NCBI GenBank assembly: GCA_003153655.1
Contig: PMAK01000166.1
Location: 1-5,935 of the forward strand
Source of the DNA: Phycisphaerales bacterium
GTDB taxonomy: Bacteria; Planctomycetota; Phycisphaerae; Tepidisphaerales; Tepidisphaeraceae
Direction: 5' to 3'
Length of the DNA: 5,935 bases
Both the position numbers and the translations under genes were made by a program. The notes under the pieces were generated by a model that worked only from the letters and a program-made list of their open reading frames with translations, was not told where the DNA came from and did not search any database. Positions 1-5,276 of the stretch are shown piece by piece (positions within the stretch are counted from its first letter, which is position 1; each line of letters begins with the position of its first letter).

Positions 1-687
1 GCCCGCGGGGATCTTGGTATTGAAGTGGACTACCACACCCTCCCGCTTGTCCAAACCCGAATCGTCGAACTCTGCCTTACCGAAGGCCGCCCCGTCATCA
101 TTGCCACGCACCTGCTCGAATCGATGATCTCCGCACCGATGCCGACGCGCGCCGAAATTTCCGATATCTCCACCGCCGTTCGCGAACGCGCCGACGCCGT
201 CATGCTCTCCGGCGAAACCACCACCGGGCTTTACCCGCTTGAATGCGTTGAGGTCATGAAAAACATCCTCCGCACCATCGAGCCGACCGAAAAACGTGGG
301 ATCAACGAAGTCATCAAGCTCAACGAGCCCAAAGCGAAAATGCTCCGCTCCGCCGCTGTCCTCGCTCAGGAACTCGACCAATCCGGCATAGTCGTTTTCA
401 CCCGGAGCGGAATGCTCGCCTATACCCTCGCTGCCCTCCGTGCCGTAGGCGTACCCATCTACGCCTTTACGGATGACGAGGCCCTCTTCCGCCAGTTGCT
501 CTTACCCTGGGGCGTGGAACCCTTCCTGATGAAATTCAGCGATGACCCCGAAGAAACGATCTTGAATGCCCTGGAAACTCTCAAGCGAAAGCAATGGTGC
601 AAGGAAGGAACCTGGCTGGTTGTTATCACCAATGCGCTGGCCCATGAAAAAATCGTGGATACGCTTCAGCTTCGTCAGATTGAGTAA
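1..687 (+). CDS. pyk: Pyruvate kinase, C-terminal part (5' end outside window)
   Basis: Pyruvate kinase transfers phosphate from phosphoenolpyruvate to ADP, the last step of glycolysis, in the cytoplasm. The frame is open from base 1 and already inside the catalytic barrel: it begins ARGDLGIEV, the conserved segment that binds the divalent metal and substrate. After it come IIATHLLESMI (residues 33-43 of the visible part), PTRAE (48-52) and DAVMLSGET (65-73), all hallmark pyruvate kinase blocks. The C-terminal allosteric domain follows from about residue 104 (KAKMLRSAAVLAQEL) to the end and includes FTRSGMLAYTLAALR. The visible 228 residues are about half of a usual 470-480 residue enzyme, so the start lies off the left edge; the GTG at 25 is an internal Val codon, not a start. 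One oddity is THLLESM, where most enzymes have TQMLESM or TNMLESM. The stop is TAA at 685-687, and the next gene converges 12 bases on. Identification is secure. Confidence 0.97.
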   Translation, partial: ARGDLGIEVDYHTLPLVQTRIVELCLTEGRPVIIATHLLESMISAPMPTRAEISDISTAVRERADAVMLSGETTTGLYPLECVEVMKNILRTIEPTEKRGINEVIKLNEPKAKMLRSAAVLAQELDQSGIVVFTRSGMLAYTLAALRAVGVPIYAFTDDEALFRQLLLPWGVEPFLMKFSDDPEETILNALETLKRKQWCKEGTWLVVITNALAHEKIVDTLQLRQIE

Positions 688-697
688 TCCGAATTAC
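684..697. repeat. Small inverted repeat at the pyk / chelatase convergent junction
   Basis: GTAAT, a 4-base loop, then ATTAC form a perfect 5-base-pair dyad that covers the pyk stop codon and most of the 12-base gap before the convergent chelatase stop. It is the only dyad I see in the gap. It is A+T-rich, short, and not followed by a T-run on either strand, so it is a poor intrinsic terminator. It may be chance. Termination of both genes could depend on Rho or on sequence inside the opposing gene. Confidence 0.25.
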
Positions 698-699
698 AA

Positions 700-1164
700 C
701 TATTTAAACGGGGCGCTCTGGTTTGCCGCACAACCGCCCGCGCGGACGGTTCCTTGGCATAGATCGCATTCAAATTTCTCCCCCAAGCAATGCTCCAGCC
801 GCTTATTCAGTAAATCCAGAATCAAATCGTCAATCCCCAGCGTTGGCGCGACATGATACGCCACCCCGGGATGTTTCGCCGCCGCCTCGGCAGTCAATCG
901 TGGAATGTCCTGCGTCCAATGTTTCCCCGGCCCGAGAAAAAATGGAAGCACGACCACTCGCCCCGCCCCGCGGGCTGCGCACTTCCCAAATGCGGTCGCA
1001 ATCGAAGGCTCTCCCAATTCCATATGCGCCGGCTCGACGATCGAATATTGCGCAGCAAACCGTTTCGCGAAGAGCGCAGCAACCTCCTCAAGCATCCGGT
1101 TGCTGAGTTCCAGCCGCGAGCCATGGTCCACAATCACAATTCCAATTGAATGCACGTCAACCAT
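700..1164 (-). CDS. sirB: CbiX/SirB-family sirohydrochlorin chelatase, short form with cysteine-rich tail
   Basis: This is probably a cytoplasmic class II chelatase that inserts Fe2+ (or Co2+) into sirohydrochlorin, for siroheme or for cobalamin. The 154-residue protein has one chelatase domain. It opens with a beta strand and VDHGSR (residues 12-17), continues with HMELGEPSI (47-55), and has VVVLPFFLGPGKHWTQDIP (70-88). H14 and H82 match the two metal-handling histidines of small CbiX proteins. Short CbiX proteins work as homodimers, whereas SirB/CbiK types of about 260 residues carry two such domains. The C-terminus holds C126, C133, C136 and C145, including a CxxC, before a short polar tail; this could bind an Fe-S cluster or a metal. 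Iron versus cobalt cannot be settled from sequence, and no cobalamin genes are visible. The ATG at 1164 is supported by AAAGG five bases upstream. The gene starts 15 bases after the M28 peptidase stop on the same strand, so it is probably co-transcribed with it. Confidence 0.9.
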   Translation of the reverse strand: MVDVHSIGIVIVDHGSRLELSNRMLEEVAALFAKRFAAQYSIVEPAHMELGEPSIATAFGKCAARGAGRVVVLPFFLGPGKHWTQDIPRLTAEAAAKHPGVAYHVAPTLGIDDLILDLLNKRLEHCLGEKFECDLCQGTVRAGGCAANQSAPFK

Positions 1165-1169
1165 CTCTG

Positions 1170-1174
1170 CCTTT
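1170..1174 (-). promoter_or_regulatory. Shine-Dalgarno site of the sirohydrochlorin chelatase gene
   Basis: AAAGG on the minus strand lies five bases before the ATG at 1164 and is part of a purine-rich run (GAAAGGAAAGG) covering 1170-1180. It lies in the 15-base gap after the peptidase stop codon (TAG, 1180-1182), so ribosomes finishing the peptidase could reinitiate here. It fixes the chelatase start. Confidence 0.65.
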
Positions 1175-1179
1175 CCTTT

Positions 1180-3078
1180 CTATCCCTTTCGCTCCGCCAG
1201 GGTCACGTCAAATGATAGCGCCTTATTCCCCCGAATGATCTTCACGCACACTTTTTCACCTGGTTTGCTCCGCGCCAATGCCTCACTCAGATCGATCAGA
1301 TTCTCCAGCTTTTGATCGCCGAATTGCACGAGCAAATCCCCGCCGAGCATTCCAGCCGCCTGCGCCGGTGTCCCCGGCGTGGTCCCCGAAATCAACACCC
1401 CGACGCGCGATTCCTGTGATCCATAATCCGGAATCACGCCGAGAATCACGCGCTTCCCGCCTCCGGGGGAAAGATCCGGAGCTCCAAACAAATGCATCGA
1501 ATCCTTATCCGCATCCATCAGATAAGGCTCCCGCGGCATCTGAGTCAGACCATCAATCACTTTTCCCGTAAAGTCCGCGACCTCTCCAATCCCTTCGTAA
1601 TTAATTTTGTCCGCGGTATCGGTAGGGCGGTGATAGTCCACATGAATTCCGCTGAAGAAAAACATCACCGGCACATGCCGCAGCGCGAACGACATATGAT
1701 CGCTCGGCCCGAGTCCTCCGCGCCCGATGCTCTTGAGCCGCAGCGGCGACTCCATGTCCGCCTTCGCAAGAATCGCATCAAAATCCGCCGCCGTGCCTTG
1801 GCCGCCGATATAGAGCGTTTGATCCCTGATCCGCCCGACCATGTCCAGGTTCACCATCGCCACTATCTTCTCGAGCGGCACCGGCGGATGCTTCACAAAA
1901 TAATCTGACCCGATCAGACCCTCTTCCTCAGCCGTGAAGCAAATAAAAATAATGGAGCGCGCCGGCGGTGGGGCGTGCGCAAATCGTGAAGCCAGTTCCA
2001 GCACCGTCGCCGTTCCCGACGCATTATCGTCCGCGCCGTGATAGATGCTTCCGACCGGTCCGAATAAGTGTCCGAGCGTCCCGAGTCCGAGATGATCGTA
2101 ATGCGCCCCAATCACCACAAATTCATCCGCGTGCAACCCCGCGCCCGGCAAGACGCCCATCACATTCTTCACCCGAGCCGTCAACGATTCGATTTGGACA
2201 GTCCCCGAAACAACCGGTGAGGACAGCACAATCGACCGTGGCCGAAACGACGCGTTGATCTGATCGCGCAACGTTTTCAAATCCGGCGTCTTGGTCGCCT
2301 CAAGGATTTCATTCACCACCGCCTGCTTCACCTCCAAAACCGGAATCGCAGCCGGCGCGCCAAAGGCGCCGGAAAATGGCACAAGCAAATCCGGCTCGGA
2401 ATCCGGCGGACTCACCAGGAGCATCGCCGCCGCCCCATGTTCCGCCGCTGTTTTCGCCTTTGCCGAAAACGTTGCATGCTCCGACCACCCCGACGCATCC
2501 CCATGCGGCGCAAGCCGGCTCTGGCCGTGCTCGTCCATCGGCTCGTATCGCATCGCGATGACGATTTTCCCCTTCACGTTCACGCCCGCGTAGTCGTCGT
2601 ATCCGGCCTCCGGCGCGCTCACGCCATACCCGATGAAAACCGCTGTCGCCGCAAACTTTGCCGCCCCCGAAAATCGCATCGGCAAATAATCCGTATCCAG
2701 ATTCAACTTCTTATCGCCAATTGTTACTTCCGTTGCGTGCCCCGGACTCGCCTGCGTCGTATAGTCAAACGCCTGAAAATAATCTGACTGTCCGGGCAAC
2801 GGCTGCAATCCATCGGCGGCAAATTCCCCCGCAATAAACTTCGCAGCAGCATCTAACCCCGGCAATCCCACGCCCCGCCCCTGCAATTCATCCGAAGCCA
2901 GGTACGGCACTGTATCCTTCGGGTCCGCATCCGAAGCCGCCGGTCCCGGATGCTCGGAAACCCGCACGACAACAGTCGAATTCGCCGGCGGCGCCTTTGC
3001 ATCCTTAGGTCCCGGATGAGACACACACCCCGCCAGCGCAAGAGCCGCCAGGGAAATCTTCCATGAACCCAACCGCAT
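1180..3078 (-). CDS. Lipoprotein M28-family zinc aminopeptidase with PA and PDZ domains
   Basis: This is a predicted exported, membrane-anchored zinc exopeptidase of 632 residues counted from the ATG at 3078. The N-terminus has a Lys/Arg-containing head, a short hydrophobic stretch and a lipobox LAGC, giving lipidated C18 followed by Val. Residues about 140-280 look like a protease-associated (PA) insert (FIGYGVSAPEAGYDDY, then VKGKIVIAM). The M28 core has every expected ligand: H326 in GAHYDHLG, D351 in GADDNASG, catalytic E384 and ligand E385 in TAEEEGLIGS, D412 in NLDMVGR and H483 in DYHRPTDT. A PDZ domain covers about 545-628 (GVLISGTTPGTPAQAAGMLGGDLLVQFGD), as in other bacterial M28-PDZ proteins. 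It probably trims N-terminal residues from peptides outside the cytoplasm; the real substrate is unknown. A TTG at 3081 could add one Met. There is no clear Shine-Dalgarno, and a TACAAT box lies seven bases upstream. The chelatase follows after 15 bases. Confidence 0.93.
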   Translation of the reverse strand: MRLGSWKISLAALALAGCVSHPGPKDAKAPPANSTVVVRVSEHPGPAASDADPKDTVPYLASDELQGRGVGLPGLDAAAKFIAGEFAADGLQPLPGQSDYFQAFDYTTQASPGHATEVTIGDKKLNLDTDYLPMRFSGAAKFAATAVFIGYGVSAPEAGYDDYAGVNVKGKIVIAMRYEPMDEHGQSRLAPHGDASGWSEHATFSAKAKTAAEHGAAAMLLVSPPDSEPDLLVPFSGAFGAPAAIPVLEVKQAVVNEILEATKTPDLKTLRDQINASFRPRSIVLSSPVVSGTVQIESLTARVKNVMGVLPGAGLHADEFVVIGAHYDHLGLGTLGHLFGPVGSIYHGADDNASGTATVLELASRFAHAPPPARSIIFICFTAEEEGLIGSDYFVKHPPVPLEKIVAMVNLDMVGRIRDQTLYIGGQGTAADFDAILAKADMESPLRLKSIGRGGLGPSDHMSFALRHVPVMFFFSGIHVDYHRPTDTADKINYEGIGEVADFTGKVIDGLTQMPREPYLMDADKDSMHLFGAPDLSPGGGKRVILGVIPDYGSQESRVGVLISGTTPGTPAQAAGMLGGDLLVQFGDQKLENLIDLSEALARSKPGEKVCVKIIRGNKALSFDVTLAERKG

Positions 3079-3085
3079 CAAAAAG

Positions 3086-3115
3086 ATTGTACGGCAACGT
3101 CCGAGAATATCTAAA
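3086..3115 (-). promoter_or_regulatory. Candidate promoter of the M28 peptidase gene (possibly leaderless)
   Basis: Read on the minus strand, TTTAGA (3115-3110, four of six matches to TTGACA) is followed after 18 bases by TACAAT (3091-3086, five of six matches to TATAAT). The -10 box ends seven bases before the ATG at 3078, so transcription would start at or within one or two bases of the start codon. That fits the lack of a Shine-Dalgarno sequence. The assignment rests on consensus matching by eye only. Confidence 0.4.
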
Positions 3116-3133
3116 CGCCGCCGATCGATTTAG
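3111..3133. repeat. Dyad CTAAA-N13-TTTAG in the divergent promoter region
   Basis: The 77-base gap between the divergent peptidase and dehydratase genes contains CTAAA (3111-3115) and its exact complement TTTAG (3129-3133), 13 bases apart. The left arm overlaps the candidate -35 box of the peptidase promoter. The hexamer GCCGAT also occurs twice in direct orientation (3120-3125 and 3133-3138). Either could be an operator half-site pair for a shared regulator, but arms this short arise often by chance. Confidence 0.2.
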
Positions 3134-3155
3134 CCGATGAAAGCTTCGTATAGCT

Positions 3156-4334
3156 ATGCCCAAGACGGGATCGAAGAAACCGCGCTCGCACTCCGCCAAG
3201 CGCGTCCGCGCGCACCCTCCTGTCAGCGATCCCGATTTGACGGATCTCCTCGGCCGCCAACCGATCAGCCTCGACACGCCCGAATTGCAGCGATTCCTCG
3301 CCGCCAAGAATGTAATTGTCACCGGGGCCGGTGGCAGCATTGGTTCTGAAATCTGCCGCCAATCCATGAAGTTTTGCCCGCGCCGGTTGATCCTGCTCGA
3401 TCAGGCTGAGAATAATCTCTTTGAAATTGACCGCGAATTGCGACATCGCTGGGTTGGCGCGGAAATCGTCCCGGTCATCGCGGATGTGTGCGACGGCCGC
3501 CGCATTGCACAGATATTCGACCACCATCAGCCGCACGTGATTTTCCATTGCGCCGCGCACAAGCACGTTCCGATGATGGAATCCAATCCCGGCGAAGCGA
3601 TCAAGAACAACGTCTTCGGCTCGCGCACTGTCGCCGATGCCGCCCGCGCCAGTGGTGTTGCCGCCTTCGTCATGGTCAGCACCGACAAGGCCGTCAATCC
3701 CAGCAGCGTCATGGGCGCATCCAAACGATGCGCCGAGCTCTACGTCCAAAGCCTGAACGCCGACGATTGCCCGACACGTTTTGTCGCCGTCCGTTTCGGC
3801 AACGTCATCGGCTCCAGCGGCAGCGTCGTCCCCATCTTCCGCAAACAAATCGACGCCGGCGGCCCCGTTACCGTCACCCATCCCGACATGAAGCGCTATT
3901 TCATGACCATCGCCGAGGCCAGCCAGCTTGTTATGCAGGCCGGCGCGATCGGGCAGGGGGGTGAAATCTTCATCCTGGATATGGGCGAGCCGATCAAGAT
4001 TCTTTCACTCGCCAAAGAGATGATCCGCCGCCGAGGCTTAAAACCCGGCAAAGATATCGCCATAGAATTCACAGGCATTCGGCCCGGCGAAAAACTCTAC
4101 GAAGAACTGGCCTGTGAAAACGAGCAAACCCGCCCGACAAGTCATCCAAAAATCCGTGTCTGGCAACTCGCCCGCGCCACCGCGCAGCAGATCGACCAAA
4201 TGCTGAAAAACCTGCAATCGGTGACGAATTCCCCGCACCGCGAAATAGTTCAAGCGCTCATGCGAAGCGTCCCCGAATACCAATCCACCACAACAGAAAT
4301 CCCAACCCTGAAAATCGTAGCCAGCGCCGCCTAA
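3156..4334 (+). CDS. Short-form UDP-sugar 4,6-dehydratase of the WbpM/PglF/CapD family (polysaccharide biosynthesis)
   Basis: This is an extended short-chain dehydrogenase that probably converts UDP-GlcNAc (or a related UDP-HexNAc) to the 4-keto-6-deoxy sugar for surface polysaccharide or protein glycosylation. The NAD(P)-binding TGAGGSIG is at residues 56-63, LLDQAENNLF at 80-89, and FHCAAHKHVPMMESNP at 130-145. The active-site region has STDK (175-178) and MGASK (186-190), so Met replaces the catalytic Tyr of YxxxK, as in the large WbpM/PglF class. RFGNVIGSSGSVVPIF (213-228) and FTGIRPGEKLYEEL (305-318) are also typical. Those large enzymes are usually about 600 residues or more, with N-terminal membrane helices. 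This one has 392 residues and replaces that part with a short basic leader, keeping only the DLLGR linker (30-34). No upstream extension is possible: an in-frame stop lies at 3138-3140, and the ATG at 3156 is the only plausible start. Its Shine-Dalgarno is weak. The exact substrate is inferred. Confidence 0.92.
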   Translation: MPKTGSKKPRSHSAKRVRAHPPVSDPDLTDLLGRQPISLDTPELQRFLAAKNVIVTGAGGSIGSEICRQSMKFCPRRLILLDQAENNLFEIDRELRHRWVGAEIVPVIADVCDGRRIAQIFDHHQPHVIFHCAAHKHVPMMESNPGEAIKNNVFGSRTVADAARASGVAAFVMVSTDKAVNPSSVMGASKRCAELYVQSLNADDCPTRFVAVRFGNVIGSSGSVVPIFRKQIDAGGPVTVTHPDMKRYFMTIAEASQLVMQAGAIGQGGEIFILDMGEPIKILSLAKEMIRRRGLKPGKDIAIEFTGIRPGEKLYEELACENEQTRPTSHPKIRVWQLARATAQQIDQMLKNLQSVTNSPHREIVQALMRSVPEYQSTTTEIPTLKIVASAA

Positions 4335-4349
4335 GTAAGTTTAATTTCT

Positions 4350-4378
4350 TCTCTGCGTCTGTCTCTGTGTCTCCGCGG
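4350..4378. repeat. CTCTG-type tandem motif in the convergent intergenic gap
   Basis: The 57-base gap between the dehydratase stop and the permease stop contains TCTCTGCGTC (4350-4359) and TCTCTGTGTC (4362-4371), a 10-base near-repeat at 12-base spacing with one mismatch. It is followed by TCCGCGG (4372-4378). The composition (C/T-rich with regular TG and CG) is unlike the flanking genes. Motifs of this general look recur between genes in several bacterial genomes, so this may be one copy of a dispersed repeat. A single window cannot show that. Confidence 0.4.
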
Positions 4379-4383
4379 CTCAC

Positions 4384-4399
4384 CAAATTGATTAATTTG
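4384..4399. repeat. Perfect hexamer inverted repeat over the permease stop codon
   Basis: CAAATT (4384-4389) and AATTTG (4394-4399) flank a 4-base loop and include the permease stop codon (TAA on the minus strand, 4392-4394). The stem is A+T-rich, and no T-run follows on either strand, so it is not a standard intrinsic terminator. It is the best dyad in the convergent gap and could still mark the transcript end or act as a 3' stabilising hairpin. Confidence 0.25.
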
Positions 4400-5276
4400 C
4401 CCCGCCCAACCCAAACCGAGCATGCACGCGTCGCTCCAAAGGCGCAAACGCCAGCCGATCCGCGAGCATCCCGATGATCACCATCACGATCATCACCGCC
4501 ACAACCTGCGAGATTTCCGAATTATCCTCGCCAGTCTTCAGCAAAAATCCGAGCCCCTGATGATCCGCCACAAGAATCAATTCCGCTCCCATGAGCGATC
4601 GCCAGGCAAAGCTGAACCCTTGCCGCAAACTACTCGCGAGTGCGGGTAATCCAGCCGGGAACAGCACGAATCGGTACAACCGCCATTTCCGCGCCCCCAT
4701 CATTAATCCCGCCCGGCGATAGAGCGGCGGCACCGCCTTCAGCCCATCTCGCATCGACACTGCCATCCCAAACGTGCTCCCCATCACCAGCACGAACAGA
4801 ATCCCAATTTCATTCAAACCAAAAACCAGAATCGCTAGCGGCACCCAGCAGACGCTCGGCAGTGTTTGCAACCCCAGGCACAACGGCCGCAGTAATTCAT
4901 CGAATGGCGTCCATCGCCACATCAGGACGCCAATAACCGTTCCAAGAATAATACTGATTGAAAATCCGACGACCAGACGCCATGCGCTCACGAAGTTCGC
5001 CGATATCAGCGGACTCCGCACGATCCGCATCAGCAGCGAATGATGATGTACCGGGACATCCACCGCCGCCGGCCACCCTTTATGCAAATCCTCACCAAAC
5101 CCCGTATCGATCCCCAGCATCCCCAGCATCGAATCCAGCACATGACTTGGCGCTGGAAAAATATACGAATGCCAATGCACGATCCTATATGCCGCCTCCC
5201 ATGTCGTCAGCAAAAGAACCCAGATCAGCGCCCTCATCAGGCCGCCACGAATCTTCGTCCGCAAGGGCATTGACAC
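4392..5276 (-). CDS. ABC importer permease, nitrate/sulfonate/taurine type (SsuC/TauC/NrtB-like)
   Basis: This is an inner-membrane permease that pairs with the ATPase encoded just upstream to import a small solute delivered by a periplasmic binding protein. From the GTG at 5276 it has 294 residues. TM1 is at about 16-32 (ALIWVLLLTTWEAAYRI), followed by FPAPSHVLDSM, where the family usually has PxPxxV. Further helices are at about 99-119, 137-154, 156-175, 218-237 and 255-273. The cytoplasmic EAA-type loop that docks on the ATPase is GARKWRLYRFVLFPAGLP (194-211), with the usual Gly and Pro residues, but its leading Glu position is Arg (188). Residues about 56-80, between TM1 and TM2, form an extra stretch with HHH (77-79) that makes the protein longer than the usual 250-270. 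GTG is chosen because GAGGT sits five bases upstream; the in-frame ATG at 5270 or 5237 is possible. The gene overlaps the ATPase gene by 92 bases. Substrate unknown. Confidence 0.9.
   Translation of the reverse strand: MSMPLRTKIRGGLMRALIWVLLLTTWEAAYRIVHWHSYIFPAPSHVLDSMLGMLGIDTGFGEDLHKGWPAAVDVPVHHHSLLMRIVRSPLISANFVSAWRLVVGFSISIILGTVIGVLMWRWTPFDELLRPLCLGLQTLPSVCWVPLAILVFGLNEIGILFVLVMGSTFGMAVSMRDGLKAVPPLYRRAGLMMGARKWRLYRFVLFPAGLPALASSLRQGFSFAWRSLMGAELILVADHQGLGFLLKTGEDNSEISQVVAVMIVMVIIGMLADRLAFAPLERRVHARFGLGGAN

Noticed and set aside
1680..1860. Loss of a catalytic residue in the M28 peptidase
   Set aside because: I checked all ligands (H326, D351, E385, D412, H483) and the catalytic E384. Each motif is intact, so there is no sign of a pseudoenzyme.
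1492..1908. A 138-codon plus-strand open frame inside the peptidase gene
   Set aside because: It is antisense to the zinc-ligand region of the M28 domain, and its His/Arg-rich product is what reverse reading of this codon usage gives.
3082..3155. A missing membrane domain of the dehydratase encoded upstream and separated by a frameshift
   Set aside because: The plus strand upstream has stops and only 74 bases before the opposing peptidase start, which is far too short for four membrane helices.
3111..3881. A 256-codon open frame on the minus strand opposite the dehydratase gene
   Set aside because: It lies antisense to a clearly conserved enzyme. Its translation is Ala/Gly/Asp-rich with no recognisable domain, and it runs through the divergent promoter gap. 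It is a mirror of the dehydratase codon pattern.
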